Shown: positions 8,171-19,000 of the stretch, piece after piece
How positions within the stretch are numbered: the stretch's first letter is position 1
How the letters are laid out: every line of letters begins with the position of its first letter
Source: an uncultured Ilumatobacter sp.
GTDB lineage: Bacteria; Actinomycetota; Acidimicrobiia; Acidimicrobiales; Ilumatobacteraceae
Reading direction: 5' to 3'
Assembly: GCA_938049325.1 (NCBI GenBank)
Contig: CALICC010000342.1
Coordinates: forward strand, 1-26,588
Length of the DNA stretch: 26,588 nt
Program-made: the position numbers and the translations under genes
The notes under the pieces: generated by a model
What the model was told of the DNA's origin: nothing
The model's input: the letters and a program-made list of their open reading frames with translations, nothing else
The model's database searches: none

Positions 8171-8273
8171 CCAATCCGCGTTTGTGCAGCATGTTGCGTG
8201 AATTAAGTCAACTCACGGGGTTTCTTGTCGATGTACATTCGAGCTCTCTTCCTCCGCGACGCAGGTGACCCGC
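8171..8273. promoter_or_regulatory. Divergent intergenic region between decarboxylase A and NRPS
   Basis: About 100 bp between divergent starts, probably a shared promoter region. It holds an AT-rich patch with TTGACT on the minus strand (8211-8206) inside a short inverted repeat CGTGA-N11-TCACG (8197-8217). AGGTG at 8263-8267 is the probable ribosome site for the NRPS ATG at 8274. No convincing -10 box was found on either strand, so the promoters are inferred only from gene orientation. Confidence 0.4.
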
Positions 8274-11200
8274 ATGACCAATCTTGACAATCCCGCCAAC
8301 CACCTCGCGTCAGCAGGCAGACCCACGCTCTTCGTCGGAGACGAAATGCTCGTGCTGCAATGCGCGGTCGAGTCGGCGAATCATGGGCTCTCGCCCGTCG
8401 CCATCGTGTCGAGCAACGATCTGGTCCTTGCCGAGGCAGCCGGTAGCGGGATTTTGGCGATCGATCGTCGGCTGGCTTCCAGCATCGTGGACGCGGTCAG
8501 CAACGTCGACTTCGAGGTGCTGTTCAGCATCGCGTTCCGGCACATTCTTCCCACGGCACTCCTCGACCGAGCACAACTGGCGCTCAACTTCCACGACGGT
8601 CCGCTCCCACATCTCGGCGGGCTCAACGTCACCACCTGGAGCGTGCTCAACAACGAGTCGGAGCATGGCGTGACCTGGCACGAGATGTCAGCACTCGCCG
8701 ACCGTGGCGACATCGTCCACGAAGTCCGCTTCCCGGTCGCACCGAACGAAACCGCGTTCTCGTTGAACGCTCGCTGCTACGAGGCAGGACTGGCATCGTT
8801 CCCTGCGGTGGCCGCGGCGGCCGCGACCGACTCGCTTCAGCGCACCCCGCAAACCGACGAAGGTCGGCGGATGTACCGACGCGTCGAGCGTCCTCGAGTG
8901 TTCGTCGATCCCGCACTTCCAGCGGTGGAGTTGGCTCGGGCCATCCGCTCGATCGATCTCGGACCACGAGCTGAGAACGCTCTGGGCTCTCCGCGCTGGG
9001 TTGCGAGCACCGGTGATGGTGCCGACTACCTCGTCGTCGAGTCGGCTCAGGTCGACAACTCCGACAGCGACGGGGCGCAAGGGGACGTCGAAGTCGTCGG
9101 CGACCAGGTGGTGCTCCAGACGGTCGACGGTCGACTCTCGATCGACCGAATGGTCCGCCCCGATGGCAGCCCGATCCCGGCGGCCGAGGCAGCGACGATC
9201 ATGGCTCCCGCGGGCACCACGTCGTCGCCTGACAGCGCGCTCGTCGAAGCCCTCGAGGCGAGCGACGAACAGCTCGCGAAGTCCGAAGATGCGTGGCGGC
9301 TCGCGCTCGGCGCTGTATCGATCGAGCGGTCGCCCGTGCTGTCGAATGCTTCAGCTGGCGGCCCGGTCACGATCGAAATCGATACTGTCGTCGAACAGTC
9401 GACGTTGGTTGCCGCTGTTGCGTTGTGGCTGAACGGTGTCAACGGCGAGGCCGGGGCAGTCATCGAGTGCACCGATCCGGCCGCACGAGCTGCACAGCAC
9501 GCGTTGCCGCTGCTTCGTGCACCGCTCGTCGACCTCGGTGTCGAGTCCGACGACTTCCACGCCGCCGACCGAGTGGGCGACATCAGCACGGTCGCCGTTG
9601 AGCGGCTCGATGCAGCTCTCGCGCGTGGTGCGTTCCTCAGTGACCTCGTCGCCCGCGACCCCGAGTTGCGCTCGGCGTCGCTCGATGCCGATGTCGCTGT
9701 GCATCTCGATGTTGATGTCGACGACGCGCTTGCGTCCATCAGTCGCAGCGCACGCATCGAGGTGCTGCGCAGAATCGACGGCTCGGTCGCAGTGCGCCAC
9801 GCCATCGACGCAGCAACGGGTGACCGTGTTGCCGGGCAACTCGCGGCGGTCCTGTCCAGCCTCGACGCCGCCGACCCTGCGAGCACACCGCTCCGCGACA
9901 TCACCTTCATGTCCGACTCGGATGTTGAACTGGTATCCAACTTCAACCAGACCGCGGTCGACTTCGAGCGTGGGCTCACACTCGATGCGCAGTTCCGAGC
10001 ACAATGCGCAGCGACACCAACGGCGAATGCAGTCAGCGCCGGAGGCCTCACGTTGACCTACAGCGAGCTGGCGGCCGACGTCGACCGCATGGCCGCCTTG
10101 CTCACCTCCACGGGCGTCACGCCCGGCGACGGCGTCGGCCTGGCGCTCGATCGAGGAATCGACATGGTCGTGGCAATGCTCGCGACGATCTCGGTTGGCG
10201 CGCACTACTTGCCGCTCGACCCGACGTATCCGGCCGATCGCCTCGAATTCATGGTCACCGACTCGGGCACCTCGGTCATCGTGGCCCGAGCCGAGGCGGC
10301 AGATCTGTTCTCGGCAATCGACGTCAAGGTCGTCGATCCCGAAAGCCGGGTCGACGTCACGGGAGAGAGCCCTGTCGCTGCGGTCAGCGGACCGGAGTCG
10401 CTCGCGTACACGATCTACACCTCCGGCTCGACCGGGCTGCCGAAGGGCGTCGAGCTCGAGCACCGTCAGGTCAGCAATTTCTTCGTCGCGATGGACGCGG
10501 TGATCGGTCGCGATCCCGGTGTGTGGCTTGCTGTCACCAGCCTCTCGTTCGACATCTCCGTGCTCGAGTTGCTCTGGACGCTCACCCGCGGATTCCACGT
10601 CGTCGTCAAGCGCGACAGCGGGCTGAAGCCCGCCTCGTCACCGTCCTCCTTCGGGCCCGCGGGTGCGGTTGCTCGACCGTCGGTCGAGCGGCGCGGGCCG
10701 GTTGACACTCGGATGAGCCTTTTCTACTTCGCTGCCGACGAAGACCAGGCAGCGACCGGGTACCGGCTGCTGCTGGAGAGCGCCAAGTGGGGCGACGAGA
10801 ACGGCTTCGATGCGGTGTGGACGCCCGAGCGACACTTCCACAGCTTCGGTGCGCCGTACCCGAACCCGAGCGTGGTCGGCGCGGCACTCGCTGCCACGAC
10901 CGAGAACATCGGGATCCGCGCCGGCAGCGTGGTGATTCCGCTGCACTCGCCGATTCGCATTGCGGAGGAGTGGGCGGTCGTCGACAACCTCTCGGGTGGC
11001 CGTGTCGGGTTGTCGTTCGCCGCTGGTTGGCAACCCAATGACTTCGTGCTCAATCCCGGCGCATATGCAACAGCGCGCGACTCGCTTCCTGGTCTCGTCG
11101 ACACCGTGCAGCGCCTCTGGCGTGGCGAAACGGTCGAGCTTCCTGGCCACGACGGTGCGCCGGTCGCCGTCAGCACGCTGCCGCGACCGATCCAGCCCGA

Positions 11201-13010
11201 ATTGCCGATCTGGATCACGTCGGCCGGATCACCGGCCTCGTTCGAACGGGCAGGCACGCTCGGGCACAACATTCTCACGCACCTCGTCGGTCAGACCGTC
11301 GAGCAACTCGCCGCGAACATCTCCGGCTATCGCGCAGCATGGAACGAAGCGGGCCACGATGGTGACGGGTCGGTGTCGCTCATGCTGCACACCTACCTGC
11401 ACGACGATGGTGACTTCGCCCGCGACACCGCACGCGCTCCGCTCAAGGGCTACCTCGGTACCGCGGTGGGTTTGCTCAAGGACCTGGCGTCGGCATTCCC
11501 CACGTTCCACAAGGCGGGCAAGAGTGCGGACGAAGCATTCCGCTCGCTCACCGACGACGAGATGTCGCAACTGCTCGATCTCGCGACCGAGCGGTACCTC
11601 GTGACCGCTGGCCTCTTCGGCACGATCGAGGACGCGGAGAAGATGGTTGACACCGTCGTCAACGCGGGCGTCGACGAGATCGCGTGCCTCATCGACTTCG
11701 GGATCGACGACGACATGGTGCTCGCGTCGCTCGACCTGCTCGGACGTGTTCACGACCGCGTGAACGAACAGAACGCCGAACACCTCGCCGCCGCTCAGAA
11801 TGGGTTGGCCCCGGCCGCCGCCGCACCCGTCGATGTGCCCGAGACCTTTGCCGGACTCGTCGAGCACTACGGCGTGACGCACTTTCAATGCACGCCGTCG
11901 CTGGCCTCGATGCTCGTTGCGGATCCCGCGGACCGCGCGGCTTTCCGCTCGGTGAATCACATGATGGTCGGCGGCGAAGCGCTTCCGGTCGCGCTGGGAA
12001 CCGAGCTGCGAGAGTTGTTGCCCGAGCGATTCACCAACATGTACGGCCCCACCGAAACGACGATCTGGTCGCTGGTGCACGAACTCGACGAGATCTCACC
12101 GGCTGGCGTGCCCATCGGCCGACCGATCGCGAACACGACGATGTTCGTCCTCGACGCACTCGGTCGTGACGTGCCGGTCGGCGCGTTCGGCGAGTTGTAT
12201 CTCGGCGGCGAAGGAGTCGCCCGGGGCTATCACGACCGCCCGGAACTCACGGGCGATCGATTCCGCGAGGTGGGCGACAAAGGCCGGATCTATGCCACCG
12301 GTGACGTGGTGCGCGTTCGTCCCGACGGCATCGTCGAGTTCGGCGGTCGCAGCGACAATCAGGTCAAGATTCGCGGTCACAGGATCGAGCTCAGCGAGAT
12401 CGAGTCCGTCATCGACAATCATGGGGCCGTCACGCGGTCGGTCGTCGTTGCCAAGGGCGATGGTGAGCCGACGCTCGTTGCCTACGTCGTGTTGCGCGAC
12501 GACGCGGACGAGGTCGCGGGACCCGACATTCGTGCGTGGGTCGGCGAATCGCTGCCCGACGCCATGGTGCCGTCAGCGGTCGCCGTGCTCGATGCACTTC
12601 CGCTCACTCCGAACGGCAAGATCGATCGCAAGCGGCTCCCCGATGTGTCCGAGCTCGACGGTGGGAACGACGAACCGCTTCCCGAGTTCTCGAGTGACGA
12701 CGCGGAAGCATTCGTGACCGCCGTTTGGCGTCGCGAGCTCGGGCAACCCGTCGGCGTCGACGACAACTTCTTCGACATCGGTGGACATTCGCTCCTCGCG
12801 GTCACGGTGTTCCGTGAGCTGGGATCGCATTGCCCGGCGTTGGCCTTGACCGACGTCTTCCGATATCCCACGATTCGCACGTTCGCCGATCACATGGCGG
12901 GCCTTCTCGGCGGTGATGGCGCGTTGGCCGCTGCGGCGCCGGCGGCACCGACTGGCACCGACCGCGGCGCCATGCGCCGCCGTGCACGAGGACGTCGCGG
13001 AGGTTCGTGA
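8274..13010 (+). CDS. NRPS: formyltransferase - degenerate C - A with inserted luciferase-like monooxygenase - PCP
   Basis: 1578 residues. ATG 8274 is preferred over in-frame GTG 8265 because AGGTG lies 6 nt before it. Domains: (1) Fmt-like formyltransferase, about 10-205, with N105 and H107 (LNFHDGPLP) and D143 (ADRGDI) at the same spacing as the E. coli Fmt triad, plus an Fmt-C-like region to about 310. (2) A remnant of a condensation domain, about 330-570, without HHxxxDG. (3) Adenylation domain: YTSGSTGLPKG at 715, FDISVLELL at 759, then an insertion, then NMYGPTE at 1255, YATGDVV, and TPNGKIDRK near 1445. (4) The insertion, about 814-1160, is a flavin-dependent luciferase-like monooxygenase of the MupA/Atu3671 kind (RMSLFYF, WTPERHF, GLSFAAGWQPNDF). 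(5) Carrier domain with Ser1506 in DIGGHSLL, then an Arg-rich tail. Binding-pocket residues read roughly D-I-L-Q-M-G-M-I-W, close to the glycine code. It should load glycine and hand it to the PKS encoded next. Confidence 0.9.
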   Translation: MTNLDNPANHLASAGRPTLFVGDEMLVLQCAVESANHGLSPVAIVSSNDLVLAEAAGSGILAIDRRLASSIVDAVSNVDFEVLFSIAFRHILPTALLDRAQLALNFHDGPLPHLGGLNVTTWSVLNNESEHGVTWHEMSALADRGDIVHEVRFPVAPNETAFSLNARCYEAGLASFPAVAAAAATDSLQRTPQTDEGRRMYRRVERPRVFVDPALPAVELARAIRSIDLGPRAENALGSPRWVASTGDGADYLVVESAQVDNSDSDGAQGDVEVVGDQVVLQTVDGRLSIDRMVRPDGSPIPAAEAATIMAPAGTTSSPDSALVEALEASDEQLAKSEDAWRLALGAVSIERSPVLSNASAGGPVTIEIDTVVEQSTLVAAVALWLNGVNGEAGAVIECTDPAARAAQHALPLLRAPLVDLGVESDDFHAADRVGDISTVAVERLDAALARGAFLSDLVARDPELRSASLDADVAVHLDVDVDDALASISRSARIEVLRRIDGSVAVRHAIDAATGDRVAGQLAAVLSSLDAADPASTPLRDITFMSDSDVELVSNFNQTAVDFERGLTLDAQFRAQCAATPTANAVSAGGLTLTYSELAADVDRMAALLTSTGVTPGDGVGLALDRGIDMVVAMLATISVGAHYLPLDPTYPADRLEFMVTDSGTSVIVARAEAADLFSAIDVKVVDPESRVDVTGESPVAAVSGPESLAYTIYTSGSTGLPKGVELEHRQVSNFFVAMDAVIGRDPGVWLAVTSLSFDISVLELLWTLTRGFHVVVKRDSGLKPASSPSSFGPAGAVARPSVERRGPVDTRMSLFYFAADEDQAATGYRLLLESAKWGDENGFDAVWTPERHFHSFGAPYPNPSVVGAALAATTENIGIRAGSVVIPLHSPIRIAEEWAVVDNLSGGRVGLSFAAGWQPNDFVLNPGAYATARDSLPGLVDTVQRLWRGETVELPGHDGAPVAVSTLPRPIQPELPIWITSAGSPASFERAGTLGHNILTHLVGQTVEQLAANISGYRAAWNEAGHDGDGSVSLMLHTYLHDDGDFARDTARAPLKGYLGTAVGLLKDLASAFPTFHKAGKSADEAFRSLTDDEMSQLLDLATERYLVTAGLFGTIEDAEKMVDTVVNAGVDEIACLIDFGIDDDMVLASLDLLGRVHDRVNEQNAEHLAAAQNGLAPAAAAPVDVPETFAGLVEHYGVTHFQCTPSLASMLVADPADRAAFRSVNHMMVGGEALPVALGTELRELLPERFTNMYGPTETTIWSLVHELDEISPAGVPIGRPIANTTMFVLDALGRDVPVGAFGELYLGGEGVARGYHDRPELTGDRFREVGDKGRIYATGDVVRVRPDGIVEFGGRSDNQVKIRGHRIELSEIESVIDNHGAVTRSVVVAKGDGEPTLVAYVVLRDDADEVAGPDIRAWVGESLPDAMVPSAVAVLDALPLTPNGKIDRKRLPDVSELDGGNDEPLPEFSSDDAEAFVTAVWRRELGQPVGVDDNFFDIGGHSLLAVTVFRELGSHCPALALTDVFRYPTIRTFADHMAGLLGGDGALAAAAPAAPTGTDRGAMRRRARGRRGGS

Positions 13011-16000
13011 TGTCCGAAGGGGAGGGATTCGGAGAAAATGATGTCGCGATCGTCGGGATGGCGGCACGCGTGCCTGGCGCTGACGATCCAGACGAGTTCT
13101 GGCGCCATGTCGAGGCGGGCGACGACTGCCTGAGCGATCTCGGCGACGAACAACTCGCCGCCGCTGGCGTCGACCAGGCGACGTTCTCGGCGTCCGACTA
13201 CGTCAAGCGCTCCGGAATGATGCGCGACGTCGCCGGTTTCGATGCCGAGTTCTTCGGGATCGGGGCGCGCGACGGCGCGATCATGGATCCGCAGCATCGC
13301 CACTTCCTGGAGTGTGCATGGGAGGCACTCGAGGCGGCCGCGATCGTGCCCTCCACCTTCGACGGCGCGATCGGCGTATTCGGCGGCAGTGGGATGAACA
13401 CGTACCTGCTGAACAATCTGATCACGGCACCCAATCTGCTCGACGACCTCGGATGGTTCCTGCTGCGCCACACCGGCAACGACAAGGACTTCCTCGTCAA
13501 CAACGTCGCGTATCGCCTCAATCTGAGCGGTCCGGCGGTCAACGTCCAGACAGCGTGTTCGACATCGCTGGTCGCAGTGCACCTCGCAGTACAGAGCTTG
13601 CTGTCGTTCGAGTGCGACGCCGCGCTCGCAGGCGGAGCGACGATCGAGGTCCCGCACGGGGTCGGTTACGAATTCCGCGAGGGCGAGATCCTGTCGCCCG
13701 ATGGCCGCTGTCGCGCGTTTGATGCGCAGTCGGCTGGCACGGTGCTGACGAGCGGCGTCGGCATGGTGGCGTTGCGACGGGCCGTCGATGCCGAGGAGTC
13801 CGGTGAACCGATCCTCGCGATCATTCGCGGGACAGCGATCAACAACGACGGATCGCGCAAGGTCAGCTTTCTCGCCCCGAGTGTCGATGGCCATGCCGAC
13901 GTTGTTCGCGAAGCACTGACGGTTGCCGAGGTCGACGCGGCCGACATCGGTCTCGTCGACGCACACGGCACCGGGACAGCCGTGGGTGACCCGATCGAAG
14001 TCGCCGCGCTCACCGAGGCATTCCGTTCGTTCACCGACGCGACGTCGTATTGCCGCCTCACGTCAACCAAGCCGAACATCGGGCACCTCGACACGGCTGC
14101 GGGTGTCGCCAGCCTCATCAAGGTCGTTCAGGCACTGCGCCATCGCACCTTGCCGCCGCTCGCCAATCACACCGGGCCGAGCCCGCTGCTCGACCTCGAG
14201 CGGTCACCGTTCACGCTCTCTGGAGCGGCGGAGCCGTGGCAGTCCACGGGTATCCGGCGCGCCGGCGTCAGCTCACTCGGTGTCGGTGGAACGAACGCGC
14301 ACGCAGTGCTCGAAGAAGCGCCCGATCGCGTTGCCCCGACGGAGCCGACCGATGTCCCGGCAACGGTGCCGCTCGTGCTGTCGGCACAGACCAGCGGGGC
14401 GCTCGACGACGCCGCCAAGCGTCTCGCCGACCGTCTCGACGGAGACAACCCCCCAGCACTTGGTGCCGTGGCGCACACGCTGCTCCGCGGTCGCTCGTCG
14501 ATGCCGCATCGACGGGTGGTCACCGTCGCCAACAGCGCTGACGCCATCGAGTTGCTCCGCAGCGGCGACCGTCATCTCGTCCACTCGAGCCATGTGGGCG
14601 ACGAGACGCCGCGCGTCGGCTTCATGTTCCCTGGTGGCGGATCGCAGTATCCGGGCATGGGTGCTGGGCTCGACGACCGATTCGACGTGTTCCATGACGT
14701 TCGTCGTCAGGGCATCGAGGCGGTGCTCCAGGCGGGCGGACCCGACCTCGGACCGTTGTTCGAAGCGGGCGGCGACGCAGCGGCGCTCCAAGAGGCGTCC
14801 GCATCGTTGCCCGCCGTGTTCCTCACATCGCTGGCGCTCGCGCGTCAGTGCATTGCGATGGGGGCCGAGCCGGGGTTCTTCCTCGGTCACAGCCTCGGCG
14901 AGTACGTTGCGGCGCACCTCGCCGGCGTGATGTCGTTCGACGACGTCGTTGGCCTGGTCGTCGTCAGGTCGCGTCTGATGCAGGACTCGGCAGGCACCGA
15001 CGCGGCGATGATGGCGGTCCCATTGTCGGAGGAACAGTTGCGAGAGGTGGTGCCCGAGTCGCTGTCGATCGCCACGATCAACGCTGCGGACGAATGCGTG
15101 GTCGCCGGGCGGTTGCCCGACATCGAGTCGTTTGGTGCAGTCATTGCCGACCTCGACGCCCCCGGCACGCTGATCCCGCTGTCTGCAGCGGCTCACAGCT
15201 TTCTGCTCGACCCTGTGCTCGACGAGTTCCACGCGGCCGTGCAGGCGGTCTCGCTCAACGCTCCGACCGAGCGGTACCTGTCGAACCTCACCGGAACCTG
15301 GATCGAGCCTAAGCAGGCAACAGACGCTCGATATTGGGTCGACCATCTGCGCGGCACCGTGCGCTTTCACGACTGTCTGTCGACAGTGCTCGAGGAAGGC
15401 CCGACCGTGCTCGTCGAGTTGGGCCCGGGCCAGGGGCTGTCGTCGTACGCGCGTCGCTCGCGTCCTCGTCCGGTCGATGTGATCCCGACACTGCGTCATC
15501 CCGATCACGAGGTGGCCGATTCGGTGTTCACCATGCAAGCCTTCGCACGGTTGTGGACCAGCGGATCTGCGATCGACATCGAATCGATGATCCCGGCCAC
15601 CGATCGTCACGTCGTCTTGCCGACCTACCCGTTCCAGCACGAACACCGGTGGATCGAGCCGGGGGTTCGGGCGGCTCGCCCCGCCGGTGGCTCGGAAACA
15701 TCGAGTGCGCCGAAGGTGCTCGAACTGCCGACGCGGATCGAGAGTGTCGACGATGCCACGTGGGTGCCGACCTGGACGCCGACGACAGCCGTCGACGCGG
15801 CCGCACCAACCGGGTCGTGGGTGGTTGCCGGCGACCCGGGGGACCCGTATGTCGACCAACTGGTGGCAGAGCTCTCACAACGTGGCGCCGACGCTGCGGT
15901 GTGGAATCGACGGGACGACTCGCCCGTGCTCGAGTCACCCGACGGCACGATCGTGGTGGTCGCGTCGAGCGACGAATCGTACGAAGCAGCAACCAAACGC

Positions 16001-19000
16001 TGGCTCGACGACGCCACGTCACTGGTGTCGGCAGCGGGACTCAGTCGGGCGACGTTCGTCGCGCTGACTCGCAATGCGCTCGCCGTCGACGGCCCTGCAC
16101 GGAGGCCTGCGGATGCCATGGCGCTCGGCGCGGTTCTCGTGGCGCCGCGTGAGTATCCGGGGCTGTCGACTCGAATGGTTGATGCTGGGCCGACGACGTC
16201 GCTGTCCGGTGTCGTCGACGCCCTGGTCGAGGGTTCCGATCAAGTGATCGCGGTGCGCGAGGGCGTGCGGATGACGATCGGTCGCGAGCGTGTCGCACTG
16301 GCTGCTCCGAGCGACCAGACTCCGAGCTTCCGGTCGGGTGGGCGCTACCTCGTCACCGGTGGTCTCGGTGGCGTCGGCCACGTGCTCGCGACACACCTCG
16401 TTCGTGACGTGGCGGCCGATGTGGTGGTCGTGGCGTCCGCTGCGGTGCCGGAAGGCGCCGAACGTGAACGCTGGGTCGAGCAGCACGCAGTTGACGACCC
16501 CACCTCGCGACGCATCCGACAACTTGCCGAGCTCGAGTCGTTCGGGACCGACGTGTCGGTGGTCGTCGCTGACTTGTCCGACGCTGCAGCCGTCCGTGCT
16601 GCGCTCGACGCGGCCGGTGACCTCGACGGCGTGATCCACGCCGCTGGCGTGGTCAACGACCGACTGCTCGAAATGGCGTCGCCGAGCGACCATCGTTTCG
16701 TGACCGACGTGAAAGCCGGAGGCGCGTTGGTGCTCGCCGACGAGCTGGAGTCGCGAGGGGTCGAACTACTCGTGCTCGTGTCGTCGACCAGCACCGTGCT
16801 CGCCCCGGCGGGCCAAACGGGATACGTGGCCGCGAACTCGGTCCTCGACGCACTTGCCGGCACGCGCGGCTCGATGCGCATCACCACGATGAACTACGGG
16901 TTGTGGGCTGACGTCGGCATCGCGTCTGCGTCGGCGCGTCGCAGTCGACTCGGGTTGGGCGTCGGCACCGAGGTGCGTCATCCGATCTTCTCCGAACGCA
17001 TCGACGGAATCCGCGAGAGCGTGGAATTCGTCGGTCGGCTCGATGCCGCTCATCACTGGATCATCGACGAACATCGCACGTCCGGTGGCGTGGCTGTTCT
17101 CCCGGCGACCGGTCACGTCGAGCTGATGACCGCCGCGCTCGCGCTGGCCGGTCGGGCGACAGTGGCGTTCGAAGGTCTGGCATTCCTGTCTCCTCTGGTT
17201 GTCGATGACGACCAAAGCGTGCTGATCCGCGTGGTCATCGACCCGGCCTCGAAATCGATCCGGCTCGAAAGTGACGGCGGTACCGGCGACGCGTGGTTGG
17301 TGCACAGCGAGGCAACGCTCAACGATGTGGGCGAGGTGCCAGCGATCGAAGTGCGATCATCGACCGGTGACCTGTCGGTCATGACGAACAATCCGCTCGA
17401 CCGCTTGCGTAGGCACTTGCTCGTCGGCGAGCGATGGAGCGTTGTCGAGTCGGCCGAGGCAAACGATTCTCAGGCATCGGCCTCGCTGGTGCTCGGCTCC
17501 TCCTTGCGCGACGATATCGAACTGTGGCGCGCTCATCCGGGCATGATGGATGCCGCGGTTGCGGTCGGGGTTGCGCTCGGCGCGACCGACGACGACATGC
17601 GGCTGTTCGTCCCCGTCGGCATCGGCGCAGTGCACTCGATCGCACCGGTCTTGGCTGATGCAACGGTCACGGTTCACCAACTCGACGGAAGCAGCGACGA
17701 GCTGCTCCGACTCGACGTGACCGTGTCGCAAACGGATGGGTCGACGTCGATCCAGATTCATGACCTTCAGTTGCTCCCCGTCGAAGGTGAGCAGTCGCTC
17801 GAGCGTGCCGGCGCGGCAGCTCAGGCCGCAGAGGTGACGACGCTGCTCGATGCCGCCGACGTGCTCGGACTGCGCGCGGACGATGGTGTTGCGTTGATGG
17901 ATCGACTGGTTGCCAGCGCGCATGCGCGGGTCATCGGGTCAAGCATCGATCTCGACGATCTCGAACGATGGATGGAGGCAGCGGCACTCGCCGACGCCGA
18001 CGAGCTCGAGGACAGCCCGGGTGGGGGCGTCGGCGCTGCATCGGTCGAGGATGCAGTCCGGTCGATGTGGCAGGACCTCCTCGGCGTCGACGACGTCGGC
18101 GACGACGATGACTTCTTCGACTTGGGCGGGCACTCGCTCATCGCCATCCGCTTGTTGTCGCGAGTCGGGCGAGACCTCGGCGTGCGGCTGCAGCTCTCGG
18201 ACTTGTTCGATGCGTCGACGGTGTCGAAGATGTCGGACGTCGTTCGCAACCTACGCCCCGAACTCGAGGACTCGCTCGCAACTGCTGCCAGTGCCGTATC
18301 GGCGACGGACGCACCGACGCCGACGGTCGCCGTTGCATCGACCGCCGAGCCTGCAACCGTGGTCACCTCGAAAGCTCGCAAGAGCATCGTCACGATCTCA
18401 TCGAGTGGTGATCGCCAGCCGCTCTTCGTCGTGCACGGCGCCGGTGGCGGCGTGCTGTTCCTGAGCAGCTTTGCTCGTTCGCTGCGAGACCGGCCGGTGT
18501 TCGGTTTCGAAGCGACAGGGACGCGCAAGGGCGAGCGCGCCGACACGTCGGTGCGCGCGATGGCGGAGCGATACGCCGACGAACTGCTCGCCGACCACGA
18601 AGGCCCCTATCTCATCGGTGGCTATTCGGGCGGCGGGATGGTGGCGCTCGAAATGGTGGAGATCATCCGTGCCGCCGGTGGCGTCGTCGAGCAGGTGATC
18701 CTGTTCGACAGCGTGCCGCCGGGCAAGGCAATGCCAGGCCGAACCACGCGATGGAAGCGGATGATCAAGCACGCCGCGTCGAAGGGGGTGTCGTCGATCG
18801 CGCCGTACCTGCACGCGCTGCTCAGTCGTCGACTCGACATCCACCTGCTCGGCGCTCAAGAGGCCGTCGACGCGCCCGACGACGACGATTTCATCGACCT
18901 GTTCGATCACTTCTCGCTTGTTGCGAACCAGCACGTCGTCGGCCGGTACGCGGTTGATGTGTTGCTCGCTCGGGCCGATCACGTCTGGCCGATACAACCC

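Noticed and set aside
8265..8273. GTG at 8265 as the NRPS start
   Set aside because: The AGGTG ribosome site overlaps this codon and is correctly spaced for ATG 8274 instead.
10630..11800. The monooxygenase segment in the NRPS as a separate gene or an insertion that broke the NRPS
   Set aside because: The frame is continuous, there is no stop or new ribosome site, and the adenylation motifs resume in order after it, as in known MupA/Atu3671-type fusions.
14273..15859. 528-codon minus-strand frame opposite the PKS, and similar long antisense frames
   Set aside because: They are antisense shadows of the PKS and NRPS genes with His/Arg-rich translations and no recognisable domains.
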